Assembly: GCF_049651205.1 (NCBI RefSeq)
Contig: NZ_JBASBR010000007.1
Coordinates: 434,001 to 498,000 of the forward strand
Source of the DNA: Castellaniella sp049651205
GTDB taxonomy: Bacteria > Pseudomonadota > Gammaproteobacteria > Burkholderiales > Burkholderiaceae_B
DNA: 64,000 nt
Reading direction: 5' to 3'
Under the pieces are notes generated by a model. That model was given only the letters and a program-made list of their open reading frames with translations, made no database searches and had not been told where the DNA came from. A program made the position numbers and the translations under genes. This document shows positions 41,365 through 51,162 of this stretch, piece after piece. The number at the start of each line of letters is the position of its first letter. The stretch's first letter is position 1.

Positions 41365-42678
41365 TTAGCGCTGGCGAACCATGCGATTACCCTCGGCGCT
41401 TGCTGCATTGAGCGCCGTGACAGCCGGCTGCTTACCGTCCAGGGCAGAATTGATGATCTGCTGGAACTTGGTGCGGATCTCAGGGTAGTTATTGATCCGG
41501 AACCCCTGGCCCGTGACTGCCGAGCGCCCGGCATACACAGCGACCAGGTTGCGCCACTGTCCCAGGTTGGCATAGTAACTGGCAGGTGTCTTATTGAAAG
41601 CAGCTTTTGTTAGTGGCAGATAACCGGTTTCCTGGTACCACTGCGCGGCGTGATCGGGCTGGGCCAGCCAGCCAAGAAACGCTGCTGTGGCATCGGTCAC
41701 GGGTTTGCTGGATTTCATTACCCACAACCCGGAACCGCTGATAAAGGGATTACCGGGCACCTTGGTGACCTCTGGGTAGTACGGCAAGCCCGATACGGCG
41801 TAGTGCAACTTGCGTTGTTGGTTGAACTGCCCGATATGCCCGGAGCTGGACATCATGACGGCGCACTCGCCATTGGCAAACCGGCTGATGGAACGCATTC
41901 CGGCATCCGGGCGCACCATGATCTCCGAGCGCACCCAGCTGATCATCAGCGACAGATGGCGCACATAGGTGACATCAAACGAAAAACTGGGCAGGCCCTT
42001 GGCCTTGAGGCCGTTATCGGCACTGGCATACAGCTGATTATTGACGGCCGCCAGGTTTTCGAGGTTGATGGATACCGGCAGATTGGATGTGAGCGGGCAT
42101 TTGCGCGAGCCCTTGTTGGCCATGCTGACCAGCTGTCCCTGGAGACTCATCCAGGTACGCTGCGGGATGGCCGGCACAATGCCTGCCCTTTTGAAGGCAT
42201 CCTCGTTGTAATACATCACGGGGACTTCGAGCATGGCCGGAAACGCCATCAGGCGGCCCTTGGCATCATGGATGAAGGCGTTGTCCGAGGACACGAACCA
42301 ATCCACTTTTTTAAGCGGTGCGGATTTTTGCAGCGTATAAAAAGGCTGGACATACGACCGTTGCGAGATGTCCTCGAGCGTATGGCTATCGCCGATCTGG
42401 GCCAGCGCCGGCAGCGACTTGCTTTTGGCTGCCGCATCCAGTGCCTGGCTGAGTTCCTCGGGCGTGTCAAACGAGCGCACCTTTACCTGAACATCCGACT
42501 GGCTGCGGTTATAGGCCTTGACCAGCGATTCAAACGCATCCGTGTTGTGGCTATCCAGGCTGAGCCAGACTGGCACATCCGTAGCGGCCCAAGCCGAGCC
42601 TGAAGCAACCAGCGCGGCCAAAGTCCAGGCCGTACACAAGCCCGGGCGACGCACGCCGGAAGCCATGGGAAAACTCAT
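41365..42678 (-). CDS. Extracellular solute-binding protein (family 1, UgpB-like)
   Basis: This is a 437-residue periplasmic binding protein. It has a signal peptide ending SGSAWA (about residue 31) and the family-1 opening VWLSLDSHNTDAFESLVKAY; the middle has MMSSSGHIGQFNQQRKLHYA and the C-terminal lobe has PGNPFISGSGLWVMKSS. It resembles UgpB/sugar-phosphate binders. No permease or ATPase gene is near; instead the gene follows dadA by six bases in the same transcript. It may be a chemoreceptor-type or orphan binding protein. Substrate unknown. Confidence 0.85.
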   Translation of the reverse strand: MSFPMASGVRRPGLCTAWTLAALVASGSAWAATDVPVWLSLDSHNTDAFESLVKAYNRSQSDVQVKVRSFDTPEELSQALDAAAKSKSLPALAQIGDSHTLEDISQRSYVQPFYTLQKSAPLKKVDWFVSSDNAFIHDAKGRLMAFPAMLEVPVMYYNEDAFKRAGIVPAIPQRTWMSLQGQLVSMANKGSRKCPLTSNLPVSINLENLAAVNNQLYASADNGLKAKGLPSFSFDVTYVRHLSLMISWVRSEIMVRPDAGMRSISRFANGECAVMMSSSGHIGQFNQQRKLHYAVSGLPYYPEVTKVPGNPFISGSGLWVMKSSKPVTDATAAFLGWLAQPDHAAQWYQETGYLPLTKAAFNKTPASYYANLGQWRNLVAVYAGRSAVTGQGFRINNYPEIRTKFQQIINSALDGKQPAVTALNAASAEGNRMVRQR

Positions 42679-42684
42679 GATGAT

Positions 42685-43938
42685 TTAATCCAAAAAAGGA
42701 AAGTCGATATCTGGCCGGCGCCCGGAAATCAGATCGGCCAAAACCCTGCCTGAGCCAGCTCCCATAGTCCATCCCAGGCTGCCATGACCTGTATTGACAT
42801 ACAGGTTGCGTAACCGGGAGCGCCCGATCATCGGGACATTTGAAGGGGTAAGGGGCCGCAGTCCAGACCAGAACTGAACATTATCAAAATCGAGCGCACT
42901 TGGGAACAAGGAACGTGCATGTTCGGCCAATTGATTGCAACGGCCCGTATCCAAGGCGCGTGAATATCCACCAATCTCCGCCGTCCCGGCCATCCGCAGC
43001 TGATTGCCCAGGCGTGATGTGACAATTTTCATTTCCTGATCAACCAAACTGACCATGGGGGCGGCGGCGGGATCTCGCAGGTTGAAGGTGGCCGAATAGC
43101 CTTTGGCCGGATACACCGGGCAGGCCAGCCCTAAAGGGGCCAGCAGCATCGGGCTGAAGCTGCCCAGCGCCACCACATAGGCATCCGCATGCAAAGACCT
43201 GAAAAAACCATCGGGCTCGACGATCTCGGCAACCGACACCTTGCCATCCACGGCATGCAGACGATTGACCCGGGTATTGAAACGAAAGCGCACGCCAGCC
43301 GCTTGTGCATGGCCGGCCAGCGCACGGGTAAATAGATGTATATCGCCAGACTCATCATCTGCGGTGAAATCTCCACCGATGATAGGATCACGGGCCGCGG
43401 CCAATGCGGGCTCGATGCGCAGCACCTCAGCGGCGTCCACCACCTGGCGATCCACACCCAACTCCCGCATCAGCGCCGCACTGGCCTGGGCATGCTCGAA
43501 CTCCCGCGGATGGCGGTAAAACGCCAGGATGCCGCGCTCGAGATGGTTGTAATCAATGTTCAGATCTGTACGCAGCTCGCGAAGGGTTGCGCGGCTGTAT
43601 TGGGCCAGCGCCACCATGGCACGCACATTGCGTGCAAATCGTGGCGGGCGGCACTCATTCAGGTAGCGTGCGCACCACATCCACTGGCGCAGGCTCAGGC
43701 GTGGGCTGAAACGCAGCGGCGCATCGGCACGCCCCACCCAGCGCAACACCTTCTTTAGCGTATGGACGCTGGCCCAGGGCTCGGCGTAGCACACGGATAT
43801 CTGTCCGCCATTGGCCCGGCTGGTTTCCAGGGCTGCGCCGGGTTGGCGATCGATGACTTCAACTTCGTGTCCTGCGCGGGCCAGCCACCACGCACTGGAC
43901 ACACCAATAATACCGGCACCCAACACCGCAATTTTCAT
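42685..43938 (-). CDS. dadA: DadA-type D-amino-acid dehydrogenase (FAD)
   Basis: This 417-residue FAD-dependent dehydrogenase oxidises D-amino acids to keto acids, with electrons going to the respiratory chain. The N-terminal dinucleotide fold is KIAVLGAGIIGVSSAWWLAR (GxGxxG), followed by ETSRANGGQISVCYAEPWAS, typical of DadA; the C-terminal part is PSNVPMIGRSRLRNLYVNTG. It overlaps the preceding reductase gene by four bases (ATGA), suggesting a coupled product. DadA proteins are usually paired with alanine racemase (dadX), which is absent here. Confidence 0.9.
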   Translation of the reverse strand: MKIAVLGAGIIGVSSAWWLARAGHEVEVIDRQPGAALETSRANGGQISVCYAEPWASVHTLKKVLRWVGRADAPLRFSPRLSLRQWMWCARYLNECRPPRFARNVRAMVALAQYSRATLRELRTDLNIDYNHLERGILAFYRHPREFEHAQASAALMRELGVDRQVVDAAEVLRIEPALAAARDPIIGGDFTADDESGDIHLFTRALAGHAQAAGVRFRFNTRVNRLHAVDGKVSVAEIVEPDGFFRSLHADAYVVALGSFSPMLLAPLGLACPVYPAKGYSATFNLRDPAAAPMVSLVDQEMKIVTSRLGNQLRMAGTAEIGGYSRALDTGRCNQLAEHARSLFPSALDFDNVQFWSGLRPLTPSNVPMIGRSRLRNLYVNTGHGSLGWTMGAGSGRVLADLISGRRPDIDFPFLD

Positions 43939-44978
43939 GCCTGGGCCTCGGCCCGATCGGCCTCGGTGGTGAAGGCATCAGCGTAGAACATGTCTGGCGC
44001 CAACTGGCATTTTCGGGTGAAATCGTGGCGGGCGGCCTCGACCATTGCCGGCGCGCCGCAGGCATACACCTGATGTCCGGACAAATCCGGGAAATCGGCC
44101 ATCACCGCCTGATGTACCCAGCCCGCGCGGCCTCTCCAGGCATCTTCGGGTTGTGTATCGGACAGCACCGGCACAAAGCGAAACCCCGGCCACTGCGCTG
44201 CCCATGCCCGAGGGAGATCCATCTGATAAAGATCAGCCGGCCGGCGCCCGCCCCAGTACAGCACAGCAGGACGGACATCGCCTTGCACCAGCATGGCCTC
44301 GATCATGGCCTTGATGGGCGCAAACCCGGTACCGCTGGCCAAAAAGACAATGGGTTGCGGTTGATCGCGCAGGAAAAACGAACCCAGCGGGCCTTCGATA
44401 CGCAAGATATCACGCAGCTTGACGGGCGACTCGCCGACGCCAAAGACGCGGTCGGTGAAAAAACCGCCCGGTGTATGCCTCAGGTGTAATTGCACCCGGT
44501 GGTCTTGGGCCTGGGCGCAGGCCATCGAATAGCTGCGGCGCTGGCCATCTTTAAAGAGGAAATCCAGGTATTGCCCCGGCTGAAAATTAAACGCTTCGGC
44601 TGAGGGCAGCTGCAGGGTGAGCTCGGTGACATCGGTGGCCAAAGGTGTCAATGCATGCACGCGCACCGGCATCTTGCGCACCACGATATCGCCCCTCATC
44701 CGCACTTCTTCAGCCTCGATGGTGACGTCAGAGGTGGGACACGCCTGGCACAGCAGCGTGTAGCCCTGTGCGAGATCGGCCGCATCCAGAACGCGGCCGG
44801 GGGCAGGCCCGGCCTCATAATCACCTGTCACCACCCGTCCGCGGCAAGTAGAGCATGTTCCGTTGCGGCAGCTGTAAGGCAGCACGATGCCTGCCTCCAG
44901 AGCAGCATCCAGTATGGTTTGCCCAGGCTTGGCCACAAACGCCTGGCCAGCCGGCTGCACCGACACCTTGAAGCTCAT
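43935..44978 (-). CDS. 2Fe-2S ferredoxin/FNR-type oxidoreductase (AscD-like)
   Basis: This is a 347-residue flavo-iron-sulfur reductase. The N-terminal plant-type ferredoxin domain supplies the 2Fe-2S cysteines (SCRNGTCSTCRGRV near residues 35-48, and a fourth Cys in LLCQACPTSD near residue 75); the FAD domain has RRSYSMACAQAQDH near 143; the NAD domain has IVFLASGTGFAPIKAMIEA near residue 205. This is the CDP-6-deoxy-glucoseen reductase-like family, a broad group whose members supply electrons to oxygenases and dehydratases. I start at ATG 44978. Its partner is not known; the adjacent dadA is the closest flavoprotein. Confidence 0.85.
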   Translation of the reverse strand: MSFKVSVQPAGQAFVAKPGQTILDAALEAGIVLPYSCRNGTCSTCRGRVVTGDYEAGPAPGRVLDAADLAQGYTLLCQACPTSDVTIEAEEVRMRGDIVVRKMPVRVHALTPLATDVTELTLQLPSAEAFNFQPGQYLDFLFKDGQRRSYSMACAQAQDHRVQLHLRHTPGGFFTDRVFGVGESPVKLRDILRIEGPLGSFFLRDQPQPIVFLASGTGFAPIKAMIEAMLVQGDVRPAVLYWGGRRPADLYQMDLPRAWAAQWPGFRFVPVLSDTQPEDAWRGRAGWVHQAVMADFPDLSGHQVYACGAPAMVEAARHDFTRKCQLAPDMFYADAFTTEADRAEAQA

Positions 44979-45032
44979 TTCAGATTCCGAAAAAACCAAC
45001 GCCAATCCGTTATTTTAGACCTCTCGGCATTG

Positions 45033-47342
45033 TTAACCAGCCGTACCCGACCACAGGCTGGGCTGCTTGATTTTGACATCCAGCAACTTGCCCTTGCGTG
45101 CGCGCCGCCCGGCATAGGCGGCCAGGTCGTCGGGCGTCAGGCACAACTCGGTGTCGCGGGCTCGATACAGACCGCGCAGTACGACGCCAGCCGGCCCCAC
45201 AGCCGCCCATTGCGCCAGATGATCATCATCATCCAGACCCATCAGAATGGTGCCGCGTCCGCCACCCGACAAGGTCTTGAGCTCATCGAGCGCCACCACC
45301 AAAAAGCGTCCCTTTTGGCTCAGCAAGGCCAGCGCCTGATCCCCGGGGCCGAGCAACAGGGGTTTAAGCAAGGTTTCGCCCTTATCTACCGTGATGAACT
45401 GCTTGCCGGCATGCTGACGGGTACTGAGGTCTCCCGCCGTGGCCCTGAAGCCATAGCCAGACACCACGCCGAGCATCAGGGATTGATCGGCCGCCGCCAC
45501 CAGCATGTGCACGATCCGGCTGCCGGGCTCAAGCGACACCATCGAGGAAATGGGCTGGCCGTCTCCGCGGGCCGAAGGCAGGCCGGCCACTGGCACGCTG
45601 TAGGTGCGGCCGGTGCTGGAGATGGCCAGCAGCTCTTGCGTGCTGCGGCATTCCACCGTGTCGTACAGCGAATCGCCCGCCTTGAAGCCAAACTGGCCGG
45701 CATCATGCCCATGGCCCTGACGCACACGTAACCAGCCCTTTTGCGACATCACCACTGTGACAGGCTCATCCAGCACGGCGGTCTCCATCACGGCACGATC
45801 GGCCGCCTCGATGAGGGTTCGACGATCGTCCCCATACTGTTTGGCATCGGCTTCGATTTCACGGATGATCAGACGCCGAAAGGCGTCGGGATTGTCCAGC
45901 AAATGCTCAAGCCCCTCTTGATCCTTGCGCTTTTGTTCAAGCTCCTGCTCGATACGGATACCCTCGAGACGGGCCAGCTGGCGCAGGCGCATTTCGAGAA
46001 TATCGTCGGCTTGGCGCTCGCTGAGATTAAAGCGCTGCATCAGGGCATCACGCGGATCATCCGCCTCACGAATTGTGCGGATCACCTCATCCACGTTGAG
46101 GTACACAATGCTGCGGCCCTCCAGGATATGGATACGATCCAGCACTTTATCCAGGCGGTGGCGCGTACGCCGGGTAACCGTTTGCGCCCGAAACGCCAGC
46201 CAGGATTCAAGCACTTGGCGCAGGCTGCGCTGCCCCGGCCGGCCATCGGTGTCGATACACACCAGATTCAGCGAGACATTACCCTCAAGCCCGGTGCGTA
46301 CGAGCAGCAAGTTGACAAACTCATCACGGTCGATGGTTCTGGACTTGGGCTCAAACACCAGCCGCACCGGGGCTTGCTTGCCGGACTCATCCCGCACAGT
46401 ATCCAGCAGCCCCAGAACCAGTGCCTTGGTTTGCTGCTGCTCGGAAGACAGGGATTTTTTTCCTGCTCGTGGCTTGGGGTTGGTGAGGTCTTCGATGGTT
46501 TCGAGAATTTTCTGGGATGAGGTGCCGGGGGGCAGCTCAGTGACCACCAGTTGCCACTGGCCGCGCGCCAGATCCTCGAAGTGCCAGCGGGCACGCGCCT
46601 TGATTGACCCACGCCCACTGGCATAAATGTGCGCCACATCGGCTGGCGACGAAATGATTTGTCCGCCCCCCGGAAAATCCGGCCCTGGCACCAGGGCGTA
46701 AAGCTCCTCGTCAGCCAGGTTGGGCTTGCGCAGCAAAGCCACGCAGGCACGGGCAATTTCGCGCAAATTGTGCGAGGGGATCTCGGTGGCCATCCCCACG
46801 GCAATGCCCGAGGCCCCGTTAAGCAGCATTACGGGCAGGCGCGCCGGCAGGCACACGGGCTCTTGCTGGCTGCCATCGTAATTGGGGATGAAATCAACAG
46901 TGCCCTCATCCAGCTCATCAAGCAACAGGCGCGAGAAGGGCGTCAGGCGTGCCTCGGTGTAGCGCATGGCAGCGGCGTTGTCGCCATCCCGCGAGCCAAA
47001 ATTGCCGTGGCCGTCGATCAGCGGATAACGCAGGACAAAATCCTGTGCCATGCGCACCATGGCGTCGTAGGCCGCCTGATCTCCGTGGGGATGATACTTG
47101 CCCAGCACATCACCCACCACCCGGGCGGATTTCACCGGACGCGACTGGCCTCCCAGCCCCATCGCATCCATGGCGTAGAGTATCCGCCGCTGTACAGGCT
47201 TCTGGCCGTCCGAGACTTCCGGCAAGGCCCGGCCGCGCACCACCGAAACGGCGTAATCCAGATAAGCCTGCTCGGCGTAGCGGGCCAGCACCAGGCCGTC
47301 ATCCCCGTCTGCAGTCAATAAATCTGCGGTATTGGCATCCAT
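45033..47342 (-). CDS. parC: DNA topoisomerase IV subunit A
   Basis: This is a 769-residue ParC. The catalytic tyrosine is Tyr128 in AAMRYTEARLTPF, preceded by the quinolone-pocket segment KYHPHGDQAAYDAMVRMAQ with Gln89 where many ParC proteins have Ser or Thr. The winged-helix domain and a reduced C-terminal beta-pinwheel (the last repeats near residues 540-760) follow. It starts nine bases after parE and is co-transcribed with it. ParC with ParE decatenates daughter chromosomes. The identity as ParC rather than GyrA follows from linkage to parE and the short C-terminal domain. Confidence 0.95.
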   Translation of the reverse strand: MDANTADLLTADGDDGLVLARYAEQAYLDYAVSVVRGRALPEVSDGQKPVQRRILYAMDAMGLGGQSRPVKSARVVGDVLGKYHPHGDQAAYDAMVRMAQDFVLRYPLIDGHGNFGSRDGDNAAAMRYTEARLTPFSRLLLDELDEGTVDFIPNYDGSQQEPVCLPARLPVMLLNGASGIAVGMATEIPSHNLREIARACVALLRKPNLADEELYALVPGPDFPGGGQIISSPADVAHIYASGRGSIKARARWHFEDLARGQWQLVVTELPPGTSSQKILETIEDLTNPKPRAGKKSLSSEQQQTKALVLGLLDTVRDESGKQAPVRLVFEPKSRTIDRDEFVNLLLVRTGLEGNVSLNLVCIDTDGRPGQRSLRQVLESWLAFRAQTVTRRTRHRLDKVLDRIHILEGRSIVYLNVDEVIRTIREADDPRDALMQRFNLSERQADDILEMRLRQLARLEGIRIEQELEQKRKDQEGLEHLLDNPDAFRRLIIREIEADAKQYGDDRRTLIEAADRAVMETAVLDEPVTVVMSQKGWLRVRQGHGHDAGQFGFKAGDSLYDTVECRSTQELLAISSTGRTYSVPVAGLPSARGDGQPISSMVSLEPGSRIVHMLVAAADQSLMLGVVSGYGFRATAGDLSTRQHAGKQFITVDKGETLLKPLLLGPGDQALALLSQKGRFLVVALDELKTLSGGGRGTILMGLDDDDHLAQWAAVGPAGVVLRGLYRARDTELCLTPDDLAAYAGRRARKGKLLDVKIKQPSLWSGTAG

Positions 47343-47351
47343 TTTTATTCC

Positions 47352-49313
47352 TTAAACATCCACTTCGGCCAGATTGCCTTTGTCTTCGAGCCAGCTGCGC
47401 CGCTGCCCCGATTCGCCCCGCGCCATCAACATTTCAAACAACTGCATCGACGCCTTCACCCCTTCATCGCCATGCCGCACTTGAGCCAACCGGCGGGTGT
47501 CGGGGTTGAGCGTGGTATCCCAAAGCTGCTCAGCATTCATTTCGCCCAGGCCCTTGAATCGGCTGATGCGCCAGCTGCCCTCGCGCAGGTTTTCACCCCG
47601 CAGCTTTTCCTGCACCGCATCCAGTTCCTCCTGATCCAGACAATACAGCTTGCGCGCCGGCCGCTTGCCGGCCGCGGGCACATCCACGCGAAACAGGGGC
47701 GGGCGCGCAATATACACATGTCCGGTGTCGATCAGCTGCGGGAAATGGCGCAAAAACAGGGTCAGTAAAAGCACCTGGATGTGCGAACCATCGACGTCTG
47801 CATCAGACAAAATACAGATGCGGCCATAGCGCAGGCCCGACAGATCGATATCCTGCCCAGGCGCATGCGGATCCACTCCGATGGCCACGGAAATATCGTG
47901 GATTTCGTTGTTGGCAAACAGGCGGTCACGCTCAACTTCCCAGGCATTGAGGATCTTGCCACGCAACGGCAAAATCGCCTGAAACTCTTTGTCGCGCCCC
48001 ATCTTGGCAGAACCGCCGGCCGAATCACCCTCAACCAGAAAAACCTCGGTGCGTGATGCATCCGAGGATTCGCAGTCGGTAAGTTTTCCCGGCAACACCG
48101 CCACCCCCGACCCCTTGCGCTTTTCTACCTTGCGGGCTGCCCGCGTGCGGGCCTGCGCCTGGCCAATGGCCAACTCGGCCAGACGTTTGCCGTGCTCGAC
48201 ATTGGCGTGCAGCCAAAGCTCTAGCGCATTTCGCAGATACGTGCCCACCAGGCGCACCGCGTCACGGCTGTTCAGCCGCTCTTTGATCTGGCCCTGGAAT
48301 TGGGGATCAAGCACCTTGGCCGACAAAATAAAACTGGCACGGGCAAAGACGTCCTCGGGCAAAAGGCGAATGCCTTTGGGCAAGAGGTTATGCAGTTCGG
48401 CAAAGGATTTGACCGCATTGAACAAGCCTTCACGCAGGCCAGATTCGTGGGTTCCGCCTGCCGTGGTGGCAATCAGGTTGACATAGGATTCACGGACCAC
48501 CGGCCCTTCTTCTGTCCAGGCCACCACCCATTGGGCGCCCTCGCCGCGGGCAAAATGCTCATCATCAGCCCCCGCGTATTGTTGACCCAGAAACATGGGG
48601 ATCAGCACAGGCGTACCCGCCAGCGCCTCGGCAAGATAGCCCTGCAAACCAGACTCGTAATGCCACTCGCGTTGCTGGGCATTTTTTTCGATGTTCAGGG
48701 TGACGCGGGTACCGGGCAGCAGCACCGCTTTGCTGCGCAAGGCATGCTCAAGATCCGCCAGTGGTACCTGCGCGTGATCAAAATACCGGGGATCAGGCCA
48801 GGCCCGCACCCGCGTGCCCGTGCGCCGCTTGCCCACACTGCCTGTCTTGCTCAGCGACTCTATCACTGCCCCATCAGCAAACACGATGCGGTACTCACCA
48901 CCATCCCGCCAGACCGTGACCTCAAGGCGCGTCGACAAGGCATTGGTAACTGACACACCCACCCCATGCAGACCGCCGGAAAACGCGTATGCACCGCCGT
49001 CAGCCTTGTTGAATTTGCCCCCGGCGTGCAGCCGCGTGAACACCAGTTCAACCACCGGCGCGTGCTCTTCTGGATGCTCGCCCACCGGTATTCCCCGGCC
49101 ATCGTCCTCCACCGAGAGGCTGCCATCGGCATGCAAGCTGACCGCAATGTGCTGGCCGAAACCAGCTAGGGCTTCATCTGCTGCGTTATCAATCACCTCC
49201 TGGATGATGTGCAAGGGATTGTCGGTTCGGGTGTACATGCCGGGGCGCTGACGCACCGGCTCCAGACCCTTCAAGACTCGAATCGAAGATTCGTCATAGC
49301 GTGCTGTGCTCAA
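47352..49313 (-). CDS. parE: DNA topoisomerase IV subunit B
   Basis: This is a 653-residue ParE of the GHKL ATPase family. It shows the ATP-binding motifs VIDNAADEALAGFGQHI near residue 40 and SVEDDGRGIPVGEHPE near residue 70, GGLHGVGVSVTNAL near residue 113, and the TOPRIM block EVFLVEGDSAGGSAKMGRDK near residue 425. The length fits the Gram-negative ParE. It is the first gene of a long minus-strand run that continues through parC. The start codon lies about 155 bases from the start of the divergent trxA gene. Confidence 0.96.
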   Translation of the reverse strand: MSTARYDESSIRVLKGLEPVRQRPGMYTRTDNPLHIIQEVIDNAADEALAGFGQHIAVSLHADGSLSVEDDGRGIPVGEHPEEHAPVVELVFTRLHAGGKFNKADGGAYAFSGGLHGVGVSVTNALSTRLEVTVWRDGGEYRIVFADGAVIESLSKTGSVGKRRTGTRVRAWPDPRYFDHAQVPLADLEHALRSKAVLLPGTRVTLNIEKNAQQREWHYESGLQGYLAEALAGTPVLIPMFLGQQYAGADDEHFARGEGAQWVVAWTEEGPVVRESYVNLIATTAGGTHESGLREGLFNAVKSFAELHNLLPKGIRLLPEDVFARASFILSAKVLDPQFQGQIKERLNSRDAVRLVGTYLRNALELWLHANVEHGKRLAELAIGQAQARTRAARKVEKRKGSGVAVLPGKLTDCESSDASRTEVFLVEGDSAGGSAKMGRDKEFQAILPLRGKILNAWEVERDRLFANNEIHDISVAIGVDPHAPGQDIDLSGLRYGRICILSDADVDGSHIQVLLLTLFLRHFPQLIDTGHVYIARPPLFRVDVPAAGKRPARKLYCLDQEELDAVQEKLRGENLREGSWRISRFKGLGEMNAEQLWDTTLNPDTRRLAQVRHGDEGVKASMQLFEMLMARGESGQRRSWLEDKGNLAEVDV

Positions 49314-49469
49314 TGTACTGTCCGTGGTTAGGCATCAAAAAGGTCACCATTTTACGAAGATAATGGTATGCTTAGTGATATCGGGCTTGTCGCGCCCTTC
49401 TTCAAGCGCCGGCACAACGTCCTGCCCGGTTTATTCCCTTATCTAGCAACTGCGACACTACCGCACACC

Positions 49470-49796
49470 ATGAGCGACTCCATCCAGCACGTAAGCGATG
49501 CGTCATTCCAGGCTGACGTGCTCCAATCCGAACTTCCCGTCCTGGTCGATTACTGGGCAGAATGGTGCGGCCCCTGCAAAATGGTGGCCCCCCTGCTCGA
49601 CGAAGCCGCGGCCCAATACCAAGGCCGGCTAAAGATAGCCAAGCTTAATGTCGACGAAAATCCCAACAGTGCAGCCCAATACGGCATCCGTGGTATTCCC
49701 ACACTGATGCTGTTCAAAGACGGCAAGGTTGCCACCACCAAGGTGGGCGCGCTGTCACGCACTCAGTTGCAGGCTTTTCTCGACGAATCTCTCTAA
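49470..49796 (+). CDS. trxA: Thioredoxin 1
   Basis: This is a 108-residue thioredoxin with the active-site motif WCGPC at residues 32-36 and the cis-proline segment GIRGIPTLMLFKDG near 71-84. The ATG at 49470 gives the standard start (SDSIQHVSDASFQADV); a longer frame from 49368 has no conserved sequence. It reduces protein disulfides using thioredoxin reductase. The order trxA-rho is conserved in many proteobacteria. Confidence 0.96.
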   Translation: MSDSIQHVSDASFQADVLQSELPVLVDYWAEWCGPCKMVAPLLDEAAAQYQGRLKIAKLNVDENPNSAAQYGIRGIPTLMLFKDGKVATTKVGALSRTQLQAFLDESL

Positions 49797-49892
49797 CCCT
49801 TTTTCACCCCGACCCATCCCGCACGCCAGTGCCTGCGAGCTCATTTCCGGGCTCGTAACGGGTCCAACGACTCTACCTTCCCCTTCTTCCCC

Positions 49893-51149
49893 ATGCATCT
49901 GAACGAACTCAAAGCGCTGCACGTTTCGCAGTTGCTCGACATGGCCGCCGGTCTCGAGATCGACAACGCCAGCCGACTGCGCAAACAGGAACTGATGTTC
50001 GCCATCATGAAACGGCGCGCCAAACAAGGCGAGCAAATTTTTGGTGATGGCGTGCTAGAAGTGCTGCCCGACGGGTTCGGCTTCCTGCGCTCACCCGACA
50101 CCTCGTATCTGGCCAGCACCGACGATATTTACATCTCACCGTCTCAGATCCGCCGATTCAACCTGCATACGGGCGACTCCATCGAAGGCGAAGTCCGCAC
50201 ACCCAAAGACGGCGAGCGCTACTTTGCCCTAGTCAAGGTGGACAAGGTCAATGGCATGCAACCCGAGGCCATCAAGCACCGGATCATGTTCGAGAACCTG
50301 ACGCCGCTGCACCCCGATGAGCCCATGGTGCTCGAGCGCGACATCAAGAGCAAAGAGAACATCACCGGGCGCATCATGGATATCTTTGCCCCGATCGGCA
50401 AAGGTCAGCGCGCCCTGATCGTTGCCAGCCCCAAATCCGGCAAAACGGTGATGATGCAGCATATCGCCCACGCCATCACCACCAACTATCCGGAAGCGGT
50501 GATGATCGTGATGCTGGTCGACGAGCGTCCCGAAGAAGTCACCGAAATGCAACGCACCGTGCGCGGTGAAGTGGTGGCCTCCACCTTCGACGAGCCCGCC
50601 ACCCGGCACGTACAAGTGGCCGAGATGGTGATCGAAAAAGCCAAGCGGCTGGTCGAACTCAAAAAAGACGTAGTCATTTTGCTGGATTCGATTACGCGCC
50701 TGGCCCGTGCCTACAACACAGTTGTCCCTGCCTCAGGCAAGGTACTTACCGGTGGTGTCGATGCCAACGCTTTGCAGCGGCCCAAGCGCTTCTTTGGCGC
50801 GGCCCGCAATCTCGAAGAAGGCGGCTCCCTCACCATCATCGGCACTGCCCTGATTGAAACCGGCAGCCGCATGGACGAAGTGATTTACGAAGAATTCAAG
50901 GGCACCGGCAACTCCGAAGTGCACCTCGAACGCCGATTGGCCGAGAAGCGTATTTATCCGGCCATCAACCTGAACAAATCCGGCACACGTCGTGAAGAGC
51001 TCCTGATCAAGCCTGACCTTTTACAAAAGGTTTGGGTATTGCGCAAATTCATCCACGACATGGATGAAGTGGACGCCATGGAATTCATCCTGGACAAAAT
51101 CCGGGCCACCAAAAACAACGCCGAATTTTTTGACATGATGAAGAAATAA
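49893..51149 (+). CDS. rho: Transcription termination factor Rho
   Basis: This 418-residue hexameric RNA helicase has an N-terminal RNA-binding OSB domain (GDGVLEVLPDGFGFLRSPDT near residue 52), a P-loop (APIGKGQRALIVASPKSGKT near 165-184) and the Q/R-loop sequences (SITRLARAYN near 268). All hallmark residues are intact. The 96-base leader after trxA contains no obvious hairpin terminator; Rho leaders are often autoregulated, but nothing specific can be pointed out here. gdhA follows after only 13 bases. Confidence 0.97.
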   Translation: MHLNELKALHVSQLLDMAAGLEIDNASRLRKQELMFAIMKRRAKQGEQIFGDGVLEVLPDGFGFLRSPDTSYLASTDDIYISPSQIRRFNLHTGDSIEGEVRTPKDGERYFALVKVDKVNGMQPEAIKHRIMFENLTPLHPDEPMVLERDIKSKENITGRIMDIFAPIGKGQRALIVASPKSGKTVMMQHIAHAITTNYPEAVMIVMLVDERPEEVTEMQRTVRGEVVASTFDEPATRHVQVAEMVIEKAKRLVELKKDVVILLDSITRLARAYNTVVPASGKVLTGGVDANALQRPKRFFGAARNLEEGGSLTIIGTALIETGSRMDEVIYEEFKGTGNSEVHLERRLAEKRIYPAINLNKSGTRREELLIKPDLLQKVWVLRKFIHDMDEVDAMEFILDKIRATKNNAEFFDMMKK

Positions 51150-51162
51150 GCGAGCATCTTTC

